Origin: Physcia stellaris
Taxonomy: Eukaryota > Ascomycota > Lecanoromycetes > Caliciales > Physciaceae
Direction of reading: 5' to 3'
Assembly: GCA_018902385.1 (NCBI GenBank)
Contig: JABSSW010000026.1
Location: 496,001 to 560,000 of the forward strand
DNA: 64,000 bases
Shown: positions 21,795 to 32,746 of the stretch, one piece after another
How the letters are laid out: each line of letters begins with the position of its first letter
Numbering within the stretch: position 1 is the first letter of the stretch
Notes under the pieces: model-generated
Told to the model about the DNA's origin: nothing
Seen by the model: only the letters and a program-made list of their open reading frames with translations
Databases searched by the model: none
Made by a program: the position numbers and the translations under genes

Positions 21795-22975
21795 TCAATA
21801 ATTGGGCGTGGAAGTCGGTGGATTGGATGGGTTCTTGAGGGAGTAGCTGTAGGAGCGGGAGATGGTGTAGCGGTCGCTCCCACGCGTTTGGCCTCGGTTT
21901 GTCGCGTACGATGGTGCCCAAGTTTCGCTGTAAAGTGAGCAGTAGAGGCCTTGAGGTATAGCGTTTTGAGAGAGAACATAGGCATTGAAGAAGGTGCAGG
22001 TTAGGTAGGTTCCGTCTGCGGCCGGGTGGCGACTGTTGTAGGCTGTCTGTATGTTGCATGAATCGGCGCAGGTCTGGGTATCGTAGCCTTGGCTTTGGCT
22101 GAAAGGGAAGAATTTGTATCCTAGGTAAGTGTTCTGGCCTTTGGAGTTGAGGGGGGCGTTGATAGCGCCGCCGAGCGAAGTTGGGCCATCATAGCCATTG
22201 ATTGGATCAGGCGGTGCGACCTTGTTGTATGCTGTTCGGCAAACCTAGTCAGCCAGTAAATTTCTGATTAAATTAAGCTGGTACCTACCGTTAGAGCCTG
22301 TGATAACAACTTGGAAGTCGTCTCTGTATTGACCCTTGTTGGTGGCCTCCTCCACTGCGACGGGAGCTCCCCACAGCGTGCACTTATAGTTAGTGGTGCT
22401 AGGTGGGTTGGGGCAATTGTCCTTGTTTGGGTCCAAACTCGGATCACGCTCGATGTAGAGATTGAAAGCTTGGCAGCCATTGGCCTGATCGCACTTTGAG
22501 GCACACTCTAACGTATCAAAGCTTTTGAGAGTGTAAAGACCCATGTAGTTGGATGCGCTCAAGGAAGCATCTTTGTTGTTGAAGACGAGTGTATACCCAT
22601 CTGGTGTAGGAGCATTAGTCGACGTTGCCTAAAGAAACATCAGCTGTTGTTGCTCGAACGGCACTTGGGACTTACCTGCAAACCTGGGTCGGCCTGAAAC
22701 GCTGCTGCTGTATCTGGGCTTGTAACAGGGCCGTAACCTGCAGGTTGAGGGCTGCAGTTTCCATCTCGCTTTTGCACAAGATGCCTTCGAACTCTGGATG
22801 GAGCTTTGGTGATAGGCTCAATGGGAGCCGCAGGAACATCGGGAGGGGTGTCCGTGACGACATCCAGAGGAGCAGTGACGAGTACGGCGTCTGGAAAGCT
22901 ATCAATAGCAACAAGATCAATGAGCTGAGACGCAGCTAAGCTCATGAGAGCGGGAAGAACGAGCGTACAACGCAT
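21795..22975 (-). CDS. Secreted Apple/PAN-like cysteine-rich protein
   Basis: The start at 22975 gives MRCTLVLPALMSLAASQLID, a signal peptide, then a Pro-rich linker and a VRRHLVQKRDGNC dibasic site that looks like Kex2-type processing (SRVRRHLVQKR). Introns 22629-22675 and 22232-22288 restore the frame (DPGLQ to ATSTNAP; ITGSN to AYNKVAPPD). The product is 358 residues. The first domain has FDTLECASKCDQANGCQAFN, then CTLWGAPVAVEEATN and GQYRDDFQVVITGSN. The second part has YDTQTCADSCN and YLTCTFFNAYVLSQN. This cysteine layout is common in fungal wall-associated or secreted Apple-like proteins, which probably bind carbohydrate or protein. No catalytic residues are seen. Confidence 0.8.
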
Positions 22976-23827
22976 CTTGACAATATCGAAGAGTGCTGTT
23001 AAACGAAGGGGGCTATACCACAAGGACACAGAGCTCACGAGAAGTCGAGGAGATTTCTACAGTTTAAATACAAGAGGTGAAGCAACCTCGAAGCACCAGT
23101 GTAGACACATCCAATGATCCTACCTCGCTCTTGTCTACGAATCACAGAAGAGAAATCATGTCACAAGGGCACTCAATAAGCCTCCAAATACTACGTGGTG
23201 CCATCGTACAAGATCGAGACCGGATAGATGTGGGGAACAGCGGTGAACTAGATTATATTCCCGTAGTGGCCGCGGAACGTTGTCGTGGGTACTCGGTCTA
23301 GTCTTCTGTGAGGAGGAATATTTGACGAGATTGCATTCGTTTCTGCAATAGGTAGCGCCACATCTTGCCCGTTTCAACAGAATAAGGTTTCCGCCAAGAC
23401 GGGTGTTGGCCGAATGGAGATTCTTGAGACGAAAGAGGATCTGGCAGCTTTAAGCGAAATACGATCTTTGTCGGAAATGTAGGTCTATTGGATGTTTGTT
23501 GAACTTGAAATGAGGAGCGTTCTCCAGATACTCAATCGAACGCAGCCACAAAGGCAGATGCCGTGAGACATGGGAAGGAATGGCCGAGGTTGAAGCGCCC
23601 ATTGACTTTTGCAGCTGAGAGGCGTATGTAAGCTGCGGACATATTTTCTGGCTCAGTGCGCCATGTACACTTCGTGTCGCTGCTTGCTTATTGCACCGGC
23701 TCGAAAGACTGCGATTATCTTCTCGAGAACTGATAGTAAGCCACAGCTTCCCACAAGGTGGGCCTTCCCTTAAACCGTTTTGAAAGTCCTCGGAAGCTTA
23801 CCACCCATTTACTAGGCTTGGAAGACT
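22976..23827. other. Spacer upstream of the Apple-like gene
   Basis: About 850 bases containing the promoter of the gene at 22975 and the region where the truncated ligase gene should continue. No continuation of the ligase and no other gene were found. Confidence 0.4.
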
Positions 23828-24490
23828 TCATCTCCTATCCGAATGAGAACCTTGTAACTCTTTGAACACGGGATCTGTCAACAGCAGAGGTTGTCGGTTT
23901 AGAGAGACAAATTCGGGCCACACGAATGCGTCTCCGCTGGTATTATTGCCCGCACGGAGTATGGTATCCCATCTCTCAATTTCTGTGGGATTCTCGCCAC
24001 TTTGAAGCTCGATCAGTTCATCGAAATGGTAGCAAGCATCTTTCCAAGCGGTGATGCCTTCACCTTTCCTCCATTTTGCCATCTGAGTAGCCTCCAATAC
24101 AATAGCCCTGAATTCTTTGCTCGTTAGGAGTACTGTAGGCTCGACCTGCTCTATTTGTTGACTTAGATCATATACGTCAAAGCTTGGCTGGGCACCAGCG
24201 AATACGCCACCTGCCATCAATGTGCCCATGAAGACTACCGCTGTGTATATGCTATTTGAGCTAGCAAGGAAGACCCGATCGCCTGCCTTTAATCCATGCC
24301 GGGCTTTTAAACCTGCAGCGAAATTTTGTGATAGGCTACGATATGTTGACAATGTCAAAAAGAGGTTCTCTGGGTCTGTGGTGCTGCGCAGTATTGGCAT
24401 GTTTGGAAGATCTGAGGTAGGAGACCCAAAAACAAATGTAGGAATGGAGACTGTAGGAATTTCGACACTGAAGCAGGATTTGAGAGACAT
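23828..24490 (-). pseudogene. Truncated 4-coumarate-CoA-ligase-like AMP-binding gene (N-terminal third)
   Basis: The ATG at 24490 starts MSLKSCFSVEIPTVSIPTFV. Family landmarks follow: FAAGLKARHGLKAGDRVFLA, SNSIYTAVVFMGTLMAGGVF, AQPSFDVYDLSQQIEQVEP and RWDTILRAGNNTSGDAFVWP. Adenylate-forming acyl-CoA ligases have about 550 residues. This frame stops after about 220, before the ATP-binding SSGTTGLPKG motif, and nothing downstream continues it. The last 20 residues (QPLLLTDPVFKELQGSHSDRR region) do not look like the family. It is therefore a 3'-truncated, presumably inactive, gene copy. It is one of three truncated genes beside the AT-rich island. Confidence 0.75.
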
Positions 24491-24859
24491 GATTGCCGCA
24501 AAGGATTCTCTTTCCTACGATCACAGACTTCTGGGCGCCCCGGGTGTTTAGTAGACTTTATAGATCAGTATGCACTGTTGTCGTCACCCGTATCTGTGTT
24601 CTCAGGCACCCCTCAGTTGCTTACCCAAGCATCATCCAATCATCCAAGCCTCCGAGCTATGCCGACCGGATACTGTGCATCACCATATCGTCATGACTGC
24701 CGCTGATTTTCAACTCGAGTGCGGCGAGCGGCAACTTCGTCGAATTTGAAAAAGTAAGACTTTGTACAGTTCATCCTCCGGAATGGAATCGGACATGTTC
24801 GCAATAATCCGATAGCTGATCTTGCCTACATGGAATTCCAACAAAAGGAAAGATAGACC

Positions 24860-25380
24860 TTGAGCGTGAATCAGAAACACCGCTTCAGAAGATATACATT
24901 TCTCCGTTGCGCCGCGTTGAACTGGGGAAACCATGCGCATGGCTCATCTGAAGACTCATGCAAGGACCTAATCCTTAGATTCTTGTCGGATGATTGTAAA
25001 AGAGCTAGTGCGAAACAAGCCTCTAGTGTACGTGGCATTGAACCGGCCACAGCTGCTTTCATCCGCTGGTCCCACGCATACCGCTCCAATATTTCAGTAT
25101 TATCAACCGCCGCGGCTTTCCGGCTAGTGAAGATTGTAAAGCATCTTATACAAGAAGGGCATAATAACGAGTCAGCGGATAACCCTGGGACTACAGCCCT
25201 ATGTTGGGCAGCTGCCAAGGGCCATGTTCGAGCCATTGAGACTTTTTTAGCCGCTGGCGCAGATATCACCCGTACAGATGTGCAGGGGAGGACTCCACTG
25301 ATCGAAGCGGCTGCGAGTGGTCATAGTGAGGCCGTCGAGACTCTTATCAAGCATGGAGCCGAGTGGGCTGTTTTGAAGCA
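24860..25380 (+). pseudogene. Ankyrin-repeat gene fragment
   Basis: Reads as the tail of an ankyrin protein of the fungal NACHT/ankyrin type: RRYTFLRCAALNWGNHAHGS, then TTALCWAAAKGHVRAIETFL, AAGADITRTDVQGRTPLIEA and ASGHSEAVETLIKHGAEW. Two to three repeats remain. No ATG starts the frame, and after about 25380 it runs antisense through an F-box gene fragment, so both ends are lost. A short related-looking stretch may lie upstream (24720-24850) in another frame. It is a broken host gene. Confidence 0.65.
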
Positions 25381-25384
25381 GATT

Positions 25385-25632
25385 TCCGCCCAACTGATAG
25401 GTTTCGTTAAGACGATACCGCGGACATTGAGAGTTTGTAGGGTAGTTTGCGGAAGGATCTTTAATCGATGAGCCGTGTAGATTCTGTGGATAGCTGGGGA
25501 GGCGTGGACTTGCGCGGAGAGGGTAGAAGTATCTTCGATTTCGTCCAGGATTTGGATTTCCAACTCAACGGGAAGCGTGTCAATGCCACTGGTAGCCAGC
25601 TTGCTTAGCTTTACAGCTGCTGAGAGAGTCAT
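25385..25632 (-). pseudogene. F-box-like gene fragment (N-terminal)
   Basis: The ATG at 25632 gives MTLSAAVKLSKLATSGIDTL, then PVELEIQILDEIEDTSTLSA and VHASPAIHRIYTAHRLKIL, the usual N-terminus of large ascomycete F-box-like families. It reaches GIVLTKPISWAEICF and then runs into the antisense of the ankyrin fragment near 25385. The two fragments are therefore joined tail-to-tail at a breakpoint. The rest of the F-box protein (typically several hundred residues) is missing. The start lies about 550 bases from the AT-rich island. Confidence 0.65.
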
Positions 25633-26178
25633 CCCGGGGCTGGTAGTTCGACGAATTTTTGCTTTGGACAAGAGAAATGGGACTTGGGGTAAATAAAGGA
25701 ATAGAGAGGAGGGGTAGGAACGTAAGGTCCAGTGGATCGAAGGGCTGTTTTTATCTTTAAGTCGGATTTACTTCACCTCTGACCCTCTCATGTTATCTCT
25801 CGGGGTTGTACGGCTGATGATATCATGATATGGGAAGAAGACTTAACACTCAACTCCATATCACTGAAGACTTGTTTGTGTTCGACAACGCTCCAGTATT
25901 ACTCTATGCGCTTGATAAGTAGATCTGTAAGTACTCCTGTCTAGCAGGATGGTATTAGCAACATGCTCATGATGCCCATCCAGATTCCAGAGTTCGGCTC
26001 CTTCGGGCAAACTTCATATCAACTCGGTGGCCTTAGGTGTTAGCTTAGAGTAAGGGAAAACACCACTGTTACTAGCGGGGCCTACATAGAAGCAACTCGA
26101 GCAAGTGATGAAGGTATCACATTATTATGATCGGGTTGCGTGGAAATGCAGTGCTGGTGAAGAGACGAAGCGCCTAAA
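25633..26178. other. Spacer between F-box fragment and LTR island
   Basis: Normal GC content, no gene. The last five bases, CTAAA at 26174-26178, are repeated at 42107-42111 and form the target-site duplication of the outer LTR element. Confidence 0.6.
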
Positions 26179-26401
26179 AGAAAATGGGGTTCCTAGCGAT
26201 ACGCAGGGGCTGTAGAATAGGTCACTAATAAGGGGTCTAATATGGATCTGATCAAGTGATTCTGAAAATGCTTGTTATGATCTATCTGCAAATGTGCTAC
26301 GAGCGAATTTCTAATAAATCTATTGTCAAGCAATTAAGATGCGTCACGTGACGTTTCGCTTATTGATCAATTATCAATTTTTTGATTCGTTTTTTTTAAC
26401 A
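26179..26401 (-). repeat. Gypsy 3' LTR (left copy)
   Basis: 223 bp, the same length as the copy at 41884-42106. On the minus strand it starts TGTT and ends near TTTTCT. The outer half (towards the flank) keeps ordinary GC content, while the inner half is AT-shifted. Confidence 0.85.
26342..26353. promoter_or_regulatory. 12-bp palindrome in LTR, left copy
   Basis: CGTCACGTGACG, a perfect palindrome with a CACGTG core of the bHLH/bZIP type, is identical in both LTR copies despite heavy mutation around it. Its cytosines are all in CpA or CpG context, which the mutation process here spares, so survival need not mean selection. Confidence 0.45.
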
Positions 26402-27188
26402 GTTTTCTCGCATAACAAAATGCTGTTTTCAACATCATTTTCGAATCGTTTTTAAAAACATGCAACTAACAAATTCATATTTTTAGTAATTTTGACATCA
26501 AATCGTGAATCAAATGAATTGAATTTTGATTGAACAAACAGAAAATTTATTAATGAGTGAATGAAAAAGTTCTGAAAACAAAAAAATAAAAATTGAATAT
26601 TGTCAATTGATTTTCACATGCATATGTTTGATTCGCAAATTCGAAATGTCGAAATCGTATTTTGTTTCGAAATTTTCGAATTCGAACGTTTTTAAATTTT
26701 GCAAAATATCGATGACGTAATTTTGATTTGTATGAAATTTTGATCGATTTCGTTAATGATGACTAATCGAATTCGAATTGTATTGAATTCACTGCTCGAA
26801 CGATTTGTTGACTTGTTGTTTTTTATTTATTTTTCGCATAATTTTTTTTTTTGATACGTCGGAAATTTCGAAGCATCGAAAAATCTTGTTCGTTGAATGA
26901 TCGTAAATATTTTTCGCGTACAAAGAAAAATCGTAAATGATCGTCATGAAATTGATTTGATGTTTTATTGTTGTTCATTTTCAAAAATTTGTAATTGAAA
27001 TTGTGTTCGTTCGTTTTGTTTGCGATTACGAATGATTTTCGTCAACGAAAAATATTTTTGACGAATATTGAATTGATATTCAATAGAAAAACGTATTGAT
27101 CAAAAATAAACATTTTGACGTTGATTTTTTTATCGTAACGAATTTTTATACGTTGTTTTGATTTTCGCGTGCGTTAAATTACGTTTTG

Positions 27189-27369
27189 TGTTACGAGCAT
27201 GTTTTGAAAGAAATTTCGATTGAATTTTATTTTATCATTCATAAAAAGTTAACGCGATTTAGAATTTGACGTTCACAATTTACTTTTGACATTCGATTTT
27301 CTGTACATATTTGTTTCTTAAATCAAATATTCTCGTTATGTTATTTGTTTTCTAAACATGCGTTTTACA
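27189..27369. repeat. LTR of the non-autonomous element, left
   Basis: 181 bp, TG...CA ends, matches 28948-29128 without indels. Confidence 0.75.
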
Positions 27370-27594
27370 TTATATTTGATTTTCATCGTGACGAACGATG
27401 TAAATTTCACATTCGCTATCAAACGATCAACGAGTAAAAAGAAACAAAATCGATCAATTCGTGACGATCGCACATTTTCAGCACGAAATCTTTTTATCAA
27501 TCGCAATGACGATAAGTCATTGTTTTTAACACGCGATTTCTCGCTTTGAATTCTGCGAAACTAATTGACATTCGATCAAATTTTGCTTTGTGAA

Positions 27595-27760
27595 TTGCTC
27601 GTCGAAATACGCGAGTAATTAAATAAAATCGTCAAATATGCTCGTAGAAATACGCGAGTAATTAAAGAAAATCGTCAATTGCTCGTAAAAAAAACGAATA
27701 AAAACAAAATTTTCATTACTCGTAAAAATACGCGAGTCAAAAGAAAATCGTCAATTTGAA
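27595..27760. repeat. Tandem repeat of about 40-45 bp units, about four copies
   Basis: Units contain CTCGTAGAAATACGCGAGT followed by AATCGTCAA. The CTCGT...ACGAG part of each unit is itself a small inverted repeat. It lies inside the non-autonomous LTR element. Confidence 0.6.
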
Positions 27761-27761
27761 A

Positions 27762-27940
27762 TTTTCTTTTTGAAAACGATAATTGCATTTCATTTTCATT
27801 ATGCGCATCGTGAATCAGCGAAAATGATCGTGAATTTGCGTTAATGAAGAAATTTTTTTCTTTGAAAACGATGATTGCATTTTATTTTCATTTGACGCAT
27901 CGTGAATTTGCGAAAATGATCGTGAATCAACGATAATGAC
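27762..27940. repeat. Direct repeat of about 85-90 bp, two copies
   Basis: Both copies begin TTTGAAAACGAT and contain CGCATCGTGAAT and CGAAAATGATCGTGAAT, at about 27762-27846 and 27853-27940. They follow the 40-bp tandem array inside the same element. Confidence 0.6.
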
Positions 27941-28947
27941 AATCAATCGTCGATTTTTTTGTTCGTCGAAATCAATCGACATTCAGTCAATTGTGTCGAT
28001 TTTTTGTTCGAGTTTTCGATATTTAATTAATAATCGATTTTTTCTTTTTGCTCGTCGACATCGAATGATTTTTACAATAATCATTTTTTTGAAACGTTGA
28101 AACATCGTTTGATAAAATAAAAATAAAAATCACATACACACATCAAATCATCTATTTCTAACAAACAAATCAACATTCAAAACATCAAACAAAAAAATTT
28201 GAATTTCGTTTCGTTTCGTTCTGTTTCAGCGATTTGCTCGTTTCGATGACATTTAATGAGTTCGTTACAACGACTAATGATTTTGCTTCAATGACATTTT
28301 ACGAACGAATTCGCATCGATTTCAATGAATTTGTTATAACGATTTCAAAAACGTATGCGTTCGATTTTATACATTTTCGCAATCAACATCAATGAAGATG
28401 AATTTTTACATACAAACGATACGAAAACAAATGACATGAATAGATAAAAAACACGAATCAATGAATTTGTTATTCAATCAAATTTGTCGTTTTTTTCGCA
28501 AATTTTTGTCAATCGTCGATACGTCAACATTTTGTTTCAAAATTTGCAGTCAATCAGAACGCGTCGATTAATAAAAATTCGAAAAATTCAAATTCGAAAA
28601 GTTTGAAACAACACACGTTCGCGAAATCGATATCGTTTTGTTGTTTCTGTTTCTATTCTGTTCGAGAAATCGATCGTTTCATCATATTAATTTGCAAATA
28701 TTTTCGCGATCAAAATTTTCAACAAGATTTTCATTTCGATTGTTTTGACATATATTTTGTTTTCGTTTTTCTTTTTTTGTTTCGAATTTATTTCTTCACG
28801 TTTATCGTATTTGTTTTGACATTTTCAACGTCAATTATGATTAGACAAATATTTGAATTACAGTCAATGAATTTCTTTGCAATGTCGATCGATAGAAAAA
28901 ATGAATATTCGTTTCGAAACGAAATTTGAAAAAAGAAAAAAAAATAG

Positions 28948-29128
28948 TGTTACGAGCATGTCTTGAAAAAAGTTTCGATTGAGTTTTATTTTATCATTCA
29001 CAAGAAACTAACGCGATTTGAGATTTGACGTTCACAATTTATTTTTGACATTCGATTTTCTGTACATATTTGCTTTTTAAATCAAATATTCTCGTTATGT
29101 TATTTGTTTTCTAGACATGCGTTTTACA
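28948..29128. repeat. LTR of the non-autonomous element, right
   Basis: 181 bp, TG...CA ends, matches 27189-27369 without indels. Confidence 0.75.
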
Positions 29129-29246
29129 TCTTGACGTATTTGTTTTCGTTTAATCATGTGATTTCATACATACGATAACATTTTCTCGACAATAAAAAGA
29201 ATTATCTTATCAAATAACATCGTTGTTTTGATTGATCGTACAATTG

Positions 29247-31375
29247 TCAATCACGAAACTCGATATCATGTAATATTTGATTCGAAATGTAATTCAAATG
29301 TTTCACATAACGTTCGTTGCATGTCGATGCAATTTTTTTCAACGTATCGATAACATTTTCATTTGAAAATGTCATTTTGTTCATCGTCGTTCGAAATGTT
29401 TTATTATTTCGTTTTATCATTTTCAATGATTTGTGCAATTGATTGAAAACGATAATACAAATGATATTTAATTCGTCAAACATTTTTTGCATTTCGTTCG
29501 ATTTGAATGCGATATTTGCGTTTCAATATATTGCGACGAACAAAAAATAATCATTGAATTTATAATATTCGAATGATTGTTTCACATTTGAAATTTTCGT
29601 ATTTATCGTTGAATATGAAAATAAATCGTTCGAAAAGTAATTTATCATGTTGCAAATATTTTTGAATTCATGTTTCGAAAACGTGAGCAAATTCATGAAA
29701 TCAATATCGAAAAAATCGTAAAATTGATAAATTTGAATAAATGACAAAAATACGTGACGATTAGCGATGATTCATTGTGCGCAAAATAAACATTTTTGAA
29801 TATATGATTTGATATTCGAAATCATAAAAAATAAAAATCTGATTTTTGATTGAATTGAATATGATATTTGACGAGAAATGATCGATTTCGTTATGTGATT
29901 TTTGCAACAAAAATGCGATTTTCTTTTTCGCAATGCAAATATTTCATTTATCGTTGTTGTGATACAATAATCGTTCGAAAATTTCGTTTTATCGATATTT
30001 ATTTATTTTACGTTTGAATGCGATTATTGCGATTTTGTTCGCATTTGTTGAAATTTTTTGCTTTGCGTAATAATCGTAAATATCTGAATATCATTTTTTT
30101 TAATGTAATTTGATCGAACATCGATTATTTCGTTCAATTGAAATGTTCGTACAATTGTTTGAAAACGAGAACAATTATCATGATTTGATTCGATGAAACA
30201 AATTTCAAAATTTTGTTTTTTCACATAAAAAACGTTCATTCGACTTTGATTATGATTTTTTCATCGTATTTTTCGATTTTTCGTTTTTCGTTTTCGTTCG
30301 ATAATTGTTTCAAAATATCACGATATTTTTCTTTGTCAATTTTTCAAAATCATTGAATATCGTTTTTGTGATTTTTGATTTTTTTATACAAATTTTTGAT
30401 TAGTTGATTCGATTCGCAATCTTTATCGTTGAAAATTACACGTGAGAAATCGTCGATCATTTGATTTTTTTTATTCTCGATATATTTGATTTGAATATTG
30501 TGATTTCGAAATTTGTTTGTTCAACGAACATATATATTTTCGTGTTTTTGAGCGTTGATGAAACTCATCAAAAATTTGTGATTCGTGTATATCGTATTGC
30601 GTTTCAAAAAATCAACAATATGTTCGTGTTTTTTGATGAAATGAACAATGATATACAATTTTCGTTTGTATGTATCGTAATTGCGTTGCGTGACGTTGAA
30701 TACAATGCAATCATAAAAAATAAATCGCATTTTATTTTTTTGCAATTGACGAATGTAATTATTTTCATTATATGTCAACGCATCGATGTATGTTTCGCAA
30801 AACAACGAAAATCATAATCGAACATGTTCATTACGTTAAAACACAATTGTTTCAATATTTGAAACGACAAATTTTTTGATTTTGATCATTTTTATTCGAT
30901 TTTATTATCGCACAAACGTTGAAATGATTTTTGAAATTCATCGAAATTCAATATTCAACGTCTCGTAAATTGTATTGTTTCGAGAAAACTTCGTATTGCA
31001 ATAACGTTTTGAAAAATTGATCAATTGCGTATTTTATCAATTGATTTCTGTTTAACGTTCAATATTTCATCGATTCGATGTATTTGATCGAATGTTTTGA
31101 ATTTTGTGATTTCGATTTTCAGTTTGAAAAGTGAAATTTTCATTAATAATCACAATAATCTAAAAAAAGAAGTAATATTCTAAAAAATGATATTGTTTTT
31201 CGAAGATTTTATGATCATCGAAGATATCGTCGATATAGAAAAATATATTTGACGACGTCGTATTCACTATCGCATGTAATAATGACGATTTTGAATATAA
31301 TTTCGATATGAATTTCAATACGATATTGATTAATTCGATAAATGTAAACGAAAACGTTTTGATATTTTGTGACAT
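29247..31375 (-). pseudogene. Gypsy pol remnants: RT, RNase H, integrase
   Basis: Minus-strand segments are recognisable by family pattern. At 31160-31375 is a reverse transcriptase piece with FFYIDDIF (YIDD box). At 30521-30805 is RNase H (RNYDTYKRKLYIIVHFIKK, then TIYTNHKFLMSFI). At 29523-29747 is the integrase core (FDIDFMN, MINYFSNDLFSYST). At 29247-29492 is the later part of integrase (NERYVKHLNYISNQILHDIE). The order RT-RNase H-integrase identifies Ty3/Gypsy. Heavily broken fossil sequence. Confidence 0.8.
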
Positions 31376-32011
31376 ACGAATTGATTATAATTGATCGATT
31401 TCAAATACGTGAAAAATCAAATAATGACGATTTTCGAAATGAATTGTTACATTTCAATAATTATGTTTTATATTTGTCGTAAAAAACATTCGATAATTTG
31501 ATTGATTTAACAAATCGTGTGTACGTTGTGTTAATTTCATCATGTTTTCGACGAATTTCTTATACACGAAATGATAATTGAACGTGAATTTCGATTTTGT
31601 TTGATTCGCTTTTGATATTAATATAAATGCAATTTTTCATTGTGAAATACGATCATTTGCGATGACTGTACGTTCGTACATATCGATTTCGATATTTTTT
31701 TGAATGATAATTTGATATCATCATTTTTTATTTGAAATAAATCGATGTTGTTTCGCATTGTAAAATTTCAAATCAAAACGAAAAATGACTCGATGTACGA
31801 TGAAATCAATGATCGATATTTTTTTCAATTTTTTTGTTTTTACATCACGATACGTTCATATGAATTGTAAAATTTTAAAACGAAATGCAACATTTGAAAT
31901 TGCAAATCTCAATGTGATTTTTTCGTTTTTGATTCATTTTTTCAACAATTCGTTGAATTGATTGATATTCAATTTTCGTCGAATTATTCGTCGAATTGTA
32001 AAAAATGTTTT

Positions 32012-32207
32012 TATTGAACGAATGTGAATGACTGTCATTGCATTGCATGCAATATTATCGAAATTACGTACAAAAATAAATACAATTTGATTGCGCAAAT
32101 ATTTCTAGTAATGATCGATTTTGACACGTCTCGTTTAATCGATCAATCAAAAATTCTGATTCTATTCGTGCTCATATTTCAATTTTCTGTCATCGTACTT
32201 TTCAACA
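32012..32207 (-). repeat. Copia 3' LTR
   Basis: 196 bp, matches 37681-37876 without indels. The edge may be two or three bases off because flanking AT bases match by chance. Confidence 0.8.
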
Positions 32208-32313
32208 TTTTCACTCGATGACAATCATGTTCATTGCACTCGTGAATGCGATTTTCATTGAGCTTCAATTTTTGCATTGATTGTGATTTTCATTGAGTGC
32301 TAATTCGTGCAAC

Positions 32314-32722
32314 GACGTAATTTTCACTGAATTTCAATTTCTACGTTCATTGATGAAAAAAACACTGAATTTCTCTGATCAGAAAATTGATTTCAAAAAA
32401 GTCATTCTGAATCATCATGCAATTCGAATTTGAACACGATCAACGAATTTTTGTTTTCAATTATAGTTTGTCAAATTCGTACAATCGAATCATCATCGTT
32501 TCAAAATGAAAAAAATGACGTAACTTTCACTAAATTCGAACTTTCTTAATATTGACGAAAAAAACACTGACTTTTTTGATCAGAAAATTAAATTCGAACG
32601 ATTTCAAAAAAATCATTTTGAATCATCATGCAACTCGAATTCGAGACGATCAACGAATTCTCGTTTTCGATCATGATTCGTCAAATGTGTACGATTGAAT
32701 CATCAGCACGTCAACATGAAAA
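32314..32722. repeat. Tandem duplication of about 203 bp near the Copia 3' end
   Basis: Two units start GACGTAA(T/C)TTTCACT at 32314 and 32517 and share AAAAAAACACTGA, TGATCAGAAAATT, GAATCATCATGCAA and GATCAACGAATT in the same order. The duplication lies between the RNase H remnant and the 3' LTR. Confidence 0.65.
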
Positions 32723-32746
32723 AGCAATTCTGATTATTGAAAAAAT

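Larger units (their letters stand above)
27189..29128 (+). mobile_element. Fossil non-autonomous LTR element (TRIM/LARD-like), 1.94 kb
   Basis: Two 181-bp direct repeats (27189-27369 and 28948-29128), both starting TGTTACGAGCATG and ending GCGTTTTACA, are of equal length. They are flanked by TTTTG (27184-27188) and TCTTG (29129-29133), a target duplication that differs by one transition. The 1.6-kb interior has no recognisable gag or pol, only internal repeats, so it looks like a non-autonomous LTR derivative inserted into the Gypsy element. LTRs differ at about 15 sites, all transitions. Orientation is assumed, because ends alone cannot fix it. It is a fossil. Confidence 0.75.
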
